From: Helianthus annuus
Lineage: Eukaryota; Streptophyta; Magnoliopsida; Asterales; Asteraceae
DNA: 64,000 bases
NCBI RefSeq assembly: GCF_002127325.2
Contig: NC_035435.2
Span: 107,894,382 to 107,958,381, forward strand
Direction: 5' to 3'
Below the pieces are notes generated by a model, which was given only the letters and a program-made list of their open reading frames with translations, did no database searches and was not told where the DNA came from. A program made the translations under genes and the position numbers. Shown in pieces: positions 1 to 11,319 of the stretch (positions are counted from its first letter, which is position 1; each line of letters starts with the position of its first letter).

Positions 1-754
1 CCGACTGTGTTGCCGATTTCGTTCATGCTGCCAAGACATCATCGATTGAAGAGACCTACCTGCTTGCCGCTGAGATCAACGACAAGCGGGTAAAGTCTGG
101 TTTTTGGGATAAGCATACCAAGTCTCTGCATCAAGCCGCCATCGCATCGACCGTCGACACCACCACTGCTCAACCCTCCAAGTCATCAAGAAGAAAGTAG
201 AAGCACAACAACAACAGCTCCAGCAACAAGAACTGTGCTGTGACAACGACTGCTGCTCCTCTGCAAGCCGTACAGGCTCAGCAGCAGTCTCACCATCGAT
301 AAGCTCCAGTGGTCAATGCGCCGCCAGCCAAGCGCGCTTACACAGGTCCCCACCCGCTCTGCCCGACATACTCGTACCATCATCCGGTGGGAATCGCCTG
401 TCGTTTCTGTGCCCACTGCAACCTCTACAGGCATTTCACTGCAAATTGTCGCTATGGTCCCCGTCAAGCCCCAGTTCAAGCCGCCGCTCATCAAGCTCTA
501 CTCCCAGCCCCTCAAGGCCAACCTGCAGCTCAAGCACCAGTGGTCAATGCTCGAGTCTGTTTTGCATGTGGTGATCCTAACCACTTTGCAAACATGTGCC
601 CAAACCGGGTTGTGAAACAAGAACCCCAGCAGCAGCCTCAGCAGCAACAACAAGCAGCCCGTGCCAGAACCTTTAACATCAACACCCGTCAAGCCCAGGC
701 TGACAACAACGTGGTTAATGGTACGTTCCTTGTGAATGGTATTTATGCATCATG
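1..754 (+). pseudogene. Gag C-terminal part with two CCHC zinc knuckles, broken
   Basis: The frame beginning at base 3 encodes the C-terminal part of a Ty3 Gag, the nucleocapsid protein that packages element RNA. A Cys/His cluster near 396-450 (CRFCAHC, then H and C) is followed by a clean CX2CX4HX4C knuckle near 559-600 (CFACGDPNHFANMC). The linker is rich in Gln and Pro. The frame is cut by in-frame stops at 198-200 (TAG) and 300-302 (TAA), so no full Gag is made. The coding sequence continues into protease but is split at 754 by the solo LTR; the same frame resumes after 4109. The N-terminal Gag lies outside the window. Confidence 0.85.
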
Positions 755-1376
755 TGTAACACCTCGAATTTTTGTGTCCAATGATGTGTTAACACGTGTC
801 ATTTGTTTACACGTGGCATTGATATTAAATAAAGGACTAATTTTGACAAACCTTGAAAGTATGTAAATTCGAGGATTATAAATGTCAACCAAGGGTGAAT
901 ATACTGTATAGTAACCCTAAATGATGCTCGTACCTTCAAACGAATAAATCACGGATCGTACGGAAGCGAAACGCGGAAGAAAGTGAGAGATTACAAGCTA
1001 CAGGGGTTAACTGTGTCAACATGTTTAATTATACCTCTGAGTGACCTTTTAATGTTCCCGAGGCTTTGTAACAGTATAATACACTCACTAGAATACAATA
1101 TATAAATTTCGCGAAGTTCCGTTTTAAAACGAGAAAGTTATGATCAAATTCGTAGGAGAAGGGTTAAAACCGTCAATAATATAATTTAAGGCCTTCCGGA
1201 TAATAAATAAATTTAACCGAGGGCTTAACGATACGGGTAAATAACGCGAGGTCCTTAATTGTAATTAACCGAGGGCCATATCGCAAAGTTACCCCTTCAA
1301 ACCCGAAAGGTCAGGTAATTAATTACCAAGATTTTATAATCATTACTAAAAGATTTAAAAAGATTTATTTTTAACC

Positions 1377-1488
1377 CCTTACGGACCGTAAAGGGTATGC
1401 CTTACGGACCGTAAGGAGGGGGAATGATTGCTGATGATCCGCCTATGGCTTACGGACCGCAAGGCCGAAGCCATACGGTCCGTAAGCA
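1377..1488 (+). repeat. Palindrome cluster upstream of LTR TATA box
   Basis: Near-perfect palindromes of the form CTTACGGACCGTAAG occur about four times (near 1379, 1402, 1449 and 1470, some with one change) within 110 bp of the solo LTR, 175-290 bp upstream of its TATA box. They could be protein-binding sites or hairpins; function is unknown. Confidence 0.65.
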
Positions 1489-1662
1489 ACGCCCAGCGAC
1501 AGATTGTTGGCTGTTGGCTGTTTTAAGCGGCAAAACATGAATTTATGGGTTTCTCAGGGTCATGGGCGCCCCCTACTCGACCCATAACTCTCTAGGACAC
1601 ATGCCACTGATCCACATTCATTTATAGGATGTGTTGTAATGATCTAAGGGCTTGTCTTTGAC

Positions 1663-1670
1663 TATAAATA
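1663..1670 (+). promoter_or_regulatory. TATA box of solo LTR
   Basis: TATAAATA in the context GACTATAAATAGACC is the best core-promoter match in the LTR and is followed by pyrimidine-rich leader-like sequence. The position suits the LTR's U3/R border. Activity is not shown. Confidence 0.6.
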
Positions 1671-4104
1671 GACCTCTTGTGTTCATAAGTTTCATCACAA
1701 CTCAACAACACTTCTCTGGTCATTCTAAAGGCTCTCAAGCATTCTTCTTTGTTCTCTAAGCAAGTCTCAACTTCTGTAAGTCCATTAGATCCTTTGTAGT
1801 TTGATTTATACTTAGTAAATAGCTAAAAACCAAACCGTCGTAAATACGGTTTGACTTCAAAATAAATCCGTAATGGCTCAGGCTTATGACGGATCAAAAG
1901 TAGTTATGAGTTGGTATTTATGTGGGTAATAAACCTCTAAAAGGGTTCCCTCTGATCACCACTCTAACTAGCTCAAATGTCGAGTCAAACGAAAGCTTAA
2001 AAAGTCAACAGAAAGCTATTATTGCGATTCTTACATAATCTGTAATGTATATGCTATGGAACCTGTTTAGACACTCATAAAACATGATACTAAGTATATA
2101 AACTTGTTTGCGCTCGTTTGAATCGACCATTTGCTATATTGACCCGGTTCGGAGCCGAATGTCGCAAAAGTTTGACTTTTGCTTTGACTTCAGTTCTGAC
2201 CCGTTTTAGTGAGGTATAGATATGCCTTAGGACTCTCTTAGGACCAGGTTACATGATGGTATAACCCTCTGTGACCGGTTCATGATTTGTCCGAGTCTTT
2301 TACGCATTTCCGTTAATCGCCTAAAAGTTGACCGTAACGGCCTTTTTAAAATAAAACGAGTATTTCGGACACGTGAACGGACCATAACCTTGCTTACTAA
2401 ATTATAAGCATGTCCTTAAAGTTTCACGTCAATCCGAGGTCTAGAATGAGAGTTATGCTAAATGGCGCATTTATAAGAAACTTTTGTAATAAACGGCGCA
2501 ATTAGCATAACGCCTAACTAAACCAAGATTTCGTCACCAAACTTTTACCCACTGTAGTAAAATAATATTTTTAGAATTTTAAAGATTTTTAATAAATTTT
2601 ACCTTGCTCATAACCTGCGGTTATGGCTACGGTTCGGTAAATACCGAATATGCCCTTTTCGGCCAAAACATGAGTTCTACAAGGTCTTTTGACCCGATTC
2701 CAGTTGCTACTGATTTTAAATAATAAATAAAGTATTTTAAACTTTATAAACTGTTCGGGAAACTCAGATTTCCTGTAGAACTCGAAAAGCTCTTTAAAAG
2801 TCTTTAAAATGACCGAAAAACCCCTACGGGGCGTAATATTAACTTAAACTCGTTACGGGCATCACGGAAGGTATCCTACTGATACCACAACCTCTTTAAG
2901 GCATATTGACTTAGGAAATAAGCGTAAGACTCTCATGGTTAACCGTTTCGCCTATTGCGCGCACGGTTCGGCTTATGAAACTAGTTTTCATAAAATAGCC
3001 GATACGGGTCAAATTATATTATTTGGACCCCAAAATCCAGAGTGTGAACCTTAAACCCATCTAAAACAAGTCTCTGAACTTGTTGGGTCAGAATCACACT
3101 CCATTCTCGGTTTTCGCCTTTTCGCGCGATTAAACCGTATTCACATATCGGAACCAACCGGTCTAGGCTACGGCCAATATAAAGACTCGTTAGAATTCTA
3201 ATAGGTAAATTAAAACCTTCGTTCCAGAATAGGAGCCCCAGTAAAAGCTATCAGTGACTTAATCAAATTAAGGATAATACTTGCAAAGGTAAATACTTTA
3301 ACTTATTTTCCCTTATACGGGCTTGGGATACGGTATATTAATACCGCTTGATTGAGCATCATATCTTCCATCGCTTAGGTGGTTAATTGAATAATGTGAT
3401 CGGCTCATTTAAACAGTCTTGTTACTTAAAAGCCTTTGGGGGGTTAATGACCGTTGTCCCGGATATCCTTGGCATCATTTTACGAAATGGCCACGACCTC
3501 GACATCCCGGTGTAGGCGTACACCCGGTATATTATGTCGACATTATTATTATTAAAAGACGTAGCCGTTGGTTTTTACACTACGGTTTTACGCAATGTGG
3601 TGTGTCTATTAATCTTTAACCCGGACAGGATCCGGGCTACTGAACGCATAAAAGGACATGTAATTCGTTCACAAGATTTTAATAATTTTCCCAAGTTATA
3701 AAAGAGTTTGTGCCTCGTGCATTCAAATCAATTTTAATAAACATTTTCAAATGTGTCAGTTGAACGTATTTACCAGTGTAAACTGACGTATTTTCCCAAA
3801 AAGATTAAGTGCAGGTACTACACGAAATTGCCTGGTAATAGCTTCCTAGCATCCCGAATAGTCTCGCAAACTTGATGCTGTATCTGATTGAACAATACTT
3901 TACTATTATTTATGATCCCCTGTGGAAACAATTCGACTTCTGTAATACATTTGATGTTACATTCAAAGGTTGAATTATATTTATCTTTATTGCTTCCACT
4001 GTGCATTCATATAATTGTGTGGTTTGACTATATTGTTGCCAACTACGTCACGGTAATCCCCCACCGGGCCCACCGGTGATACACGTGGAAATCGGGGTGT
4101 GACA

Positions 4105-4302
4105 TCATGTTTGTTTAATACTGGAGCCGATAACTGCTTTGTGTCGTATGAATTCGAGAAGCTCCTTAGTCGTAAGCGTTCTTATCTCCCCTCGTCATTC
4201 GAAGTTGAAGTTGCTACGGGAAGAACCGTCGCCGTTAACTCTGTTCTTCGTGATTGTACCCTCGAGCTCAACAATCACCTCTTCCCAATTGTCTCATTCT
4301 GA
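4105..4302 (+). pseudogene. Retropepsin domain, catalytic Asp replaced
   Basis: Immediately after the target duplication the frame reads CLFNTGADNCFVS, the retropepsin active-site loop. The catalytic Asp of the DTGA motif is Asn here (AAT at 4117-4119), so the aspartic protease should be inactive. The domain continues to about 4285 and then meets a stop at 4300-4302, whereas the rest of the protease ([12 protein letters not shown]) lies in another frame from about 4308. This indicates a small indel near 4285-4303. The product would normally cleave the Gag-Pol polyprotein. Confidence 0.8.
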
Positions 4303-6077
4303 TGCAGCTCGGAAGTTTTGACGTCATAGTAGGCATGGACTTTCTACGCGAAAACCATGCTGAAGTTGTGTGCTTTGAAAAGATGATTCGATTCTCGCTC
4401 GCAAATGGTGATCTCTTATGTGTATACGGTGAAACAGCTTCAGAAGGTCTCAAGCTCATGTCGTGTATCCAAGCTAGCAAGTATCTACGCAAGGAATACA
4501 GAGCTTTCTTGGCCAACATTGTAGTAGCAGAGAAGGAAAAGAAAAGGAAGGCCGAAGTTAAAGACGTTCCAGTGGTCCGTAAATTTCCTCAGGTGTTCCC
4601 TGACGATCTTCCGGGATTACCGCCAAGTCGTGATATCGACTTTCGCATCGACCTTATTCCTGAAGCTAACCCTGTTGCTAAAGCCCCTTATCGACTCGCT
4701 CCATCCGAAATGCGGGAACTCTCAAACCAACTCCAGGAGTTACTTGAAAAAGGCTTTATTCGCCCAAGCACCTCTCCTTGGGGCGCACCGGTCCTTTTCG
4801 TCAAAAAGAAGGATGGGTCGTTCAGGATGTGCATCGACTATTGGGAACTGAATAAGCTGACCATCAAGAACCGTTATCCCCTACCTCGAATCGACGATTT
4901 GTTTGATCAGCTACAAGGTGCATCGTGTTTCTCGAAGATCGATTTACGCTCAGGTTATCATCAGTTACGCATACAAGAGGAGGATATACCCAAAACCGCC
5001 TTTCGCACTCGTTACGGCCACTATGAGTTCGTTGTTATGCCTTTTGGTCTAACCAACGCGCCCACGGTTTTTATGGATCTGATGAATCACGTGTGTAAAC
5101 CTTATCTTGACCGTTTCGTCATCGTGTTCATCGACGATGTCTTGATTTATTCCAAATCGAAAGCCGAAAACGCGCAACATCTACGTTTGGTTCTCGAGTT
5201 ACTCCAGGAGAACCAACTCTATGCCAAGTTCTCCAAGTGCGAATTCTGGTTGGAGGAGGTTCAGTTTCTGGGTCACATCGTGAATAGTCAGGGTATTCAT
5301 GTCGATCCCGCGAAGATTGAAGCAGTTAAAAGTTGGATTACGCCAAAGAACCCGTCTGAAGTTCGATCTTTTCTTGGATTAGCGGGCTATTATCGACGAT
5401 TTATCGAAGGATTCTCTAAGATCGATGTGCCGCTTACCACCCTTACTCATAAAGACAGGTCTTTTGTTTGGGGAACTGAACAAGAATCTGCTTTTCAAAC
5501 CCTTAAGCGCAAGCTCTGCAATGCTCCTGTTCTCACGTTGCTAGACGGAAACAACGATTTCATTGTCTACTGTGATGCTTCTAACCTTGGGCTTGGCTGT
5601 GTTCTCATGCAACAAGACAAGGTTATAGCTTACGCATCTCGTCAGCTCAAAATCCACGAGAAGAACTATACAACCCATGATCTCGAGCTAGGCGCAGTTG
5701 TTTTTGCATTGAAGATTTGGCGACACTACCTGTATAGTACCAAGTGTACGATCTTCACCGATCACAGGAGTTTACAACACATCTTTAATCAGAAAGAACT
5801 TAACATGCGTCAACGCGGATGGGTAGAACTTCTTAGCGATTACGACTGTGAGATTCGTTATCACCCGGGCAAGGCAAATGTTGTAGCCGACGTACTCAGC
5901 AGACGGAGTTATTTGCTCAGTATTCGCAATACCCAAGCCCAGCATAACCTCGAAACTCTCATCCGTGAAGCCCAACATGCTTGCTTTAACGAGCGCACTT
6001 TGAAGAAAGAGAGGATTTATCACGACGGAGCTCAGCTTGTAAGCAAAGCAGATGGGATTTTCTATTATCTGGACTGA
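4290..6077 (+). pseudogene. Ty3 reverse transcriptase and RNase H
   Basis: A long open frame lacking its own ATG covers the protease tail (GMDFL), reverse transcriptase and RNase H. RT blocks are clear: [13 protein letters not shown], then [10 protein letters not shown], and the catalytic FIDD box at 5128-5139. RNase H shows YCDAS (Asp codon at 5574-5576), the [20 protein letters not shown] helix and the FTDHRSL segment. A usually invariant Arg in the YRELNKLT block reads Trp (YWELNKLT). The frame ends at TGA 6075-6077, inside the linker before integrase, and the downstream sequence continues in the same frame, so this is one premature stop. The enzyme would copy element RNA into cDNA in virus-like particles. 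Confidence 0.9.
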
Positions 6078-7376
6078 ATTTGGATCCCTAAGCGGACCGA
6101 TTTGCGAAAGATTATAATGAACGAAGCCCACAAATCCCGATACTCTATTCATCCCGGTGCCGATAAAATGTACCAGGATCTTCGTTACAAGTACTGGTGG
6201 CCGGGTATGAAACGGGATATCGCACTCTATGTTGGAAGTTGCCTGACTTGTGCGAGAGTCAAGGCTGAACATCAACGACCTTCTGGCTTACTCGAACAAC
6301 CTCCAATCCCTATATGGAAGTGGGAGAGTATAGCTATGGATTTCATAACCAAACTTCCGCCCACGCCATCAGGTCACGACAGCATTTGGGTTATAGTTGA
6401 TCGTTTGACCAAATCAGCCCACTTTTTGCCAATACGAGAAGACTACAAGGTAGAACGACTAGCCCGAATCTACACAGACGAGATCATTTGTAATCATGGT
6501 ACGCCTCGTGACATCATTTCAGACCGTGATGCTCGGTTTACTTCGCGATTGTGGGAAACGTTTCAAGCGGCCCTTGGTACGTCGCTTAACCTGAGTACAG
6601 CATTCCATCCTCAAACTGACGGACAGACTGAAAGAACGATCCGTACTCTTGAAGACATGCTCCGCGCGTGTGTCATAGACTTCGGTGGTAGTTGGAACAA
6701 ATACCTACCGTTAGTCGAATTCTCGTACAACAATAGCTATCATGCCAGCATACAAATGGCACCATTCGAGGCTTTATATGGAAGGAGATGTCGTTCGCCT
6801 ATTGTGTGGCACGAGATCGGTCATTCGCAATTAACCGGTCCCGAGTTACTACAAGAAACGACTGACAAAATACTCCAGATTCGAGACAACTTGTCGAAAG
6901 CCAGGGATAAACAGAAAAGTTACGCCGATAGAAGACGCAAGCCCCTTGAATTTGACGTTGGCGACTACGTACTCCTAAAGGTATCACCTTGGAAGGGTGT
7001 TGTCAGATTCGGCAAGAAAGGGAAACTAGCGCCTCGATATGTTGGACCTTTTAAGATTCTGGAAAGAATCGGAAAAGTCGCCTACAGACTCAAACTACCA
7101 GAGGAACTTAGTAACGTCCACCCAACTTTCCACGTGTCGAACCTCCGAAAGTGTCTAGCCGATCATGATCTGATTGTACCGCTCGACGACCTTCAAGTAA
7201 ACGAAACGCTACACTTCATGGAAAAGCCTGTCGAGATCATGGATCGCCAAACCAAGCAACTCAGACGCTCGCGCATCCCTATCGTGAAAGTCCGATGGGA
7301 AGGAAAACGAGGCGCAGAGTTCACTTGGGAACTCGAAAGCGACATGAAGGCTAAGTACCCGCAGTTGTTTGAATGA
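6078..7376 (+). pseudogene. Ty3 integrase with C-terminal chromodomain
   Basis: This is the same frame as the RT segment, beyond the stop at 6075-6077. It starts with an HHCC zinc finger: His at 6129-6131 and 6151-6153, Cys at 6240-6242 and 6249-6251. The DDE core follows, with AMDF (first Asp 6339-6341), ISDRDARF near 6518, and [11 protein letters not shown]. Next come the GPY/F module (RYVGPFKIL, near 7036) and a chromodomain from about 7221 with [18 protein letters not shown]. Chromodomains of plant chromoviruses direct integration toward particular chromatin marks. The C-terminal half is open to the stop at 7374-7376. It is called a pseudogene because it cannot be translated through the upstream stop. 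Confidence 0.9.
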
Positions 7377-7453
7377 AGATCTGAAGCGAGAAATTGGTAA
7401 AATCATTCACGGCGATGTGCAGCTTCGAGCCTAATTTCGGGACGAAATTCCCT

Positions 7454-7467
7454 AAACAAGGGGAGGC
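7454..7467 (+). other. Polypurine tract
   Basis: A purine-rich run (AAACAAGGGGAGGC) directly abuts the TGTAACACC start of the 3' LTR. It would be the primer for plus-strand cDNA synthesis. Confidence 0.8.
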
Positions 7468-8029
7468 TGTAACACCTCGTGTTTTCGAATGTCAAAGTCA
7501 AAGTCCAAGTCAACTTTGACTTCTTTGACTATAATTAGTCTATTTTATGTTTTATTTGTATTATGTGGAGTAAGTGTTGTTAATCTAAGAAATCGAAGTG
7601 ATCGAATGTTTTATCAACGCGAACCGATTTACGACTGTGAATAGTAGGAAGTAACAATGCGATAAAGTTAACTAATCAATAATCAAGCCAATCGAACCAT
7701 CATCGAACTCGAAACTCGAGTTATGCGAATTTGGTTGTTGTTATACGTGTGTGTGTGCCTTATGTGTTACATGTGCGTGTTTGCTTTATTTTTTGCGTGG
7801 TGATCAATCAAATCAATCGAAACTCGAATCAAAACTCGAAACTCAAATCGAATGCAATCGAAATCGAATTATGACGAATAGTAACGTAAGGATAGTGTGT
7901 AATATAGATGATTGTATGTTAGATATAGTGATTGGGACTGAAAGTAATTTGAATAGGAAACTCTATCGTACTCGTATCGTCTCCAGTCGAAATCAAAATA
8001 TCAGAAATCGTCGCACCGAACACTTGAAC

Positions 8030-9370
8030 CAGGCTGTTGATCGATCAGGCTGACGATCGAACAGCCCAGCCGATCGGATGGACTGCCCGATCGAGCAGGC
8101 TGTCCGATCGGGATGCCTGGCCGATCGGCCAGCTCTTTCCTCTTTTGGAGCCTATAAATAGGGCTGTCATTGTCATTCTTTCCACTTTTGGAAACTCTCT
8201 GACCGACCAGCTCGTGCTCCTCATCCTTTCTCAGATTTCTTCCGATTTCGGTAAGTTTTCATCCTAAATCTTGTACTTTCTTGATCAATGCACACTCCTA
8301 CACCTTTCTATCTTTCGAATCTTTATTTTAAACCGTGAAATCATCAAGATCTAAGCATTCTAGGATGATGTCATCATGGTGTTCTTCAAGAACATCATGT
8401 TTTGGCCTCAATCCACCATGAATAGCTCAGATCTAACCGATTTCCACATAAACAAGCTAAGATATATCAAAGATCTGAACATTTACATGGTGTGAAGGAT
8501 TGAAAGAAGGATTTTCAACTCTTTTACACTCAATGCCTTCAAACCGATAGGAACGGAGCTTGAGTCAACTCACCAATCATTCTGGTGGATGAGTGGTTCA
8601 AGATTCGGATTCTATCTACGAGGTTCACCGACTTCGGGTTAAACATCAAACTACCGTTCCGAACAGTTTACCGGCCGGACTTGGGTGATTCCTGTCCGAG
8701 CAGGGGAAACAAGTAAGAACGAAAGTTCTCTGGTTCAGCTCGCTGTTAAACTACCTCGAAATAATGTCAAATAACCAAAACAACCAAGTGTTAGACGAAC
8801 AGGCCGACCAGGTCAGGATGCTAACCGAACGGTTAGGCTGTCCGAACGGACAGCCCAACCGATCGGACATGTCAGCCGATCGGCTAGCAAGTGGCCCCAT
8901 ACTTTGACAATTTCATGAAGTATAGTATTGAATAAGGTGATGTTCGATCGAATGAGCTGTTTGATAACATTACTCATCGGATCATGAGATACTATGTTTC
9001 AACCCTTGATCGATTTACAACTCGTAGTAGTACGGGGTGCCACCCGATCGAACATGCTGTTCGATCGATCAGGTGACATCCAGCTGAGGACTCACTTTTG
9101 AAGTTCCTAACCGATCGGTTAAGCCGGCCGATCGAACAGGCCGTTCGTTCGATCGACCTGAAGGGTAAGGACACTTCAGTGTTCTCAAATACTACAACGA
9201 AAACTTCAAAAGGCCAAACCATCATACACAAACACATCCTACTCAAAGGAAGAAACAATCCGCTCGAACAGTCCAGCCGATCGAACAGGCTGTCCGAACG
9301 GACCTTCCAACCGAACGAACAACCCGTTCGATCGAACCTGCTGTTCGATCGACCAGGCTGTTCGACCCAC
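8030..9370 (+). repeat. CCGATCGG palindrome clusters in LTR
   Basis: Variants of CCGATCGG, CGATCGAACAGGC and CCGAACGGACAG are repeated in both orientations at 8037-8135 and again at 8780-8890, 9040-9150 and 9260-9370. The first cluster ends just before the TATA box. They form many overlapping hairpins. Confidence 0.7.
8153..8160 (+). promoter_or_regulatory. TATA box of 3' LTR
   Basis: TATAAATA in GCCTATAAATAGGGC is a strong core-promoter match immediately 3' of the first palindrome cluster. The predicted start lies about 30 bp downstream. Confidence 0.65.
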
Positions 9371-10289
9371 TTACACTTGTCTCCAGTTTACGTGTATTCA
9401 GTGTTATGCTATCAAACTGTTCAGGCTAACCCTACTCTCAAGCGCTCCCTTCAATCCATCAATCAATCGCTGTGAGTATACTCGATCCCTTTTTGCTTTT
9501 AGCACTTTTGGGTGTTACATACGTTACTTATATCAAAACACAATCAATCACACTACTCAATTATTTGAACGCTAACCGATTCACATGTATTACGTGACTA
9601 AATGAATGCTTGTTGTTATGTTTACATGTGGAATGCTGTCTACCTGCCGTAACGACGTAGTACTATAGTTTGGACTCAGCACCCGTTCACACGGGGGTTG
9701 TTAAGGACAATTACTTGCATGGATTACGGTGGTAATCATGTATTGCGAACTGTCTCGGACAGTCAACCCGCAGTCATTGGTATCGATAGATCCATGTCGA
9801 TAATTAACATGCTTCGTTTTCCTCTATATACGTGCTGGTTATGCGTAAACTATTTCGAACTCTATATGCTATTATCAAACTTGTATGCTCACCTTTACAT
9901 TATATGTATTGACTTTATTTTAACATATGTGACAGGTGTTTAAGATGTTTGCTTGCTAGGAAAGCGAGGCTAGAATAAAGCTCTAGAGGCCCCCAACAAA
10001 TAGTTGTCTGTCAGGAATAAGCGTCTAGAGCATAGTTGTCTGTAGATCTTGTTCGACCGGGTCTTTAGAAGCATTTGAACAATATTTATTCGTTTTTAAT
10101 TAAATCTGAGTTGCCGGAACAGAATTACTTGACTAGTTGTTATCTGTAATAATATATTGTATTATTTGGGATACGGTATGGGTGTATCATTTAACTGAAT
10201 AGTATTAATAGTTGTTGTGGAAACTTCTGGACAATTTGTTTCGCTCAGTGCCATGCCCCGATGATTCCGCCATCGGTTGGGGTGTGACA

Positions 10290-11319
10290 TCACGCAAAAG
10301 AAGAGAGTAAAGGGCTAGGAGACACCAACTTATTAGGTCGCATGCAACATGGGCTTAGTCAAGTCAAGAAGTTAGAAGACTTTGCTAGAGACCTGAGTAA
10401 GAAAATGTCAAATCTGTCACCAAATCCTGAGCTACAAAAGACATTAAGGAATGATTTCTTGAACATTATCATGGATACCAAGCCGTACGATGCCTATAGG
10501 TCTGATTTCAAAGACTGGCCCCTTGAATCTCTTAAAGAGGAAGTTAATAGAATTGAAAAGATGAATAAAGATCCTCAAATGCAAAAATTTGCTCCCAACT
10601 GGAAACAATACAAAAAGGTTGAAGTGGATGAAGCGTTGAAGTACAAGAGAATGAGGGCAGAACTTGTAGCAGCTAAGTATGGGACTGCTAGAGCTATTGG
10701 AAAATGGTCTAGGCAGTATATTGATCAAGCTTACAATAAGCTAGAAGAGCGAAGAAAGACAGATCCATCCCTTCCTAAAAAGCCAGTATACAAAGATGAA
10801 ACCACTGTTAGACGTCGGCAGACCATTACCTCTAAAAAGTTGTTCTCATCAGTAGATGTATCCATCGCTGTCTTGAACCAAAGAAAAAGACAACAACTGA
10901 TTGATGAGGAAGATGAAAAGAGAGAAGCTGAAATCAGAAAAGAGGCTATCAGAAATCAGTTACGATATGGATTGGATGATGCTTCGTTGCAATTACAAGC
11001 TCAAGTTGCTCAAACACTTCAAACGTTGGCTAGCAGGCCTCAATCGCCAAACTCCTCTCAAATAAAACTTCTCCCAAGAAACCCATTAGACCCAAAAATA
11101 CTAAAGTGGAAGTCTGACAAACAGACCCATGACTTGACTTTGATCAAGTCTGATGGTAGTGTTGAAAAGATATCAAGGGAGAGTGCACTTAGTCTGAATC
11201 CAGTTGACCTCCAAGATCTTTTTAACCTTCAGCTTGATAGGGATGAAGATGTTACTAATTCCTTGGATTTTGAGCTCCAATTCAAAGGGAAAATCCGGGA
11301 AAGGTTGATGAGAGAATAA
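10290..11319 (+). pseudogene. Retroelement-associated coiled-coil ORF, interrupted upstream
   Basis: The frame is open from just after the chromovirus LTR, through an ATG at 10342, to the stop at 11317-11319 (325 residues from the ATG). The protein is highly charged, with a predicted helical/coiled-coil middle (about residues 60-210, many Lys/Glu/Arg) and a compact C-terminal part (KILKWKSDKQTHDLTLIKSDG). Since the frame continues upstream of the ATG to the insertion point, the chromovirus probably interrupted a longer ORF. The sequence after the stop has repeated CTGCTGAAGTCTAAAG-like motifs. I do not recognise a family with certainty. An extra ORF near the 3' end of a SIRE/Maximus-type copia element is the best guess. 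Confidence 0.5.

Larger units (their letters stand above)
755..4104 (+). mobile_element. Nested 3350-bp solo LTR
   Basis: The insert starts TGTAACACCTCG and ends GGGGTGTGACA. It is flanked by a perfect 5-bp target duplication TCATG (750-754 and 4105-4109), which places it exactly between gag and protease of the host element. No primer-binding site, polypurine tract, second LTR copy or long ORF is visible inside, so it is a solo LTR left by LTR-LTR recombination. TG...CA ends, length and a TATA box match the 3' LTR at 7468-10289 in style, but the body differs, so it is a related, different family. The short ORFs within it look like chance. Confidence 0.88.
1..10289 (+). mobile_element. Ty3/gypsy chromovirus (Tekay-like), 5' end outside window
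   Basis: The order gag, protease, RT, RNase H, integrase, chromodomain, polypurine tract and 3' LTR is visible, which defines a Ty3 chromovirus. The LTR of about 2.8 kb and the C-terminal chromodomain suggest the Tekay/Del lineage (inference). The element is interrupted by a solo LTR at 755-4104. It ends in GGGGTGTGACA at 10289, and the next bases TCACG should be its target duplication, but the left copy lies outside the window. It carries two stops in gag, a frameshift between protease and RT, an Asn in place of the protease catalytic Asp, and a stop before integrase, so this copy cannot make a functional Pol by itself. It sits inside a foreign reading frame that resumes right after 10289. 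Confidence 0.9.
7468..10289 (+). repeat. 3' LTR (2822 bp) of the chromovirus
   Basis: It begins TGTAACACCTCG after the polypurine tract and ends GGTGTGACA. A TATA box lies at 8153-8160, and dense GATCG-type palindromes lie on both sides of it. Apparent ORFs in it (for example 8992-9475 on either strand) are made of the palindromic repeats and are not believed. The last 300 bp show the usual polyadenylation-side features of giant LTRs (TAGAGCATAG, TTGTTTCGCTCAGTGCC). Confidence 0.88.

Noticed and set aside
8992..9475. ORFs on both strands in the 3' LTR
   Set aside because: They are composed of GATCG palindromes inside the LTR and lack any domain.
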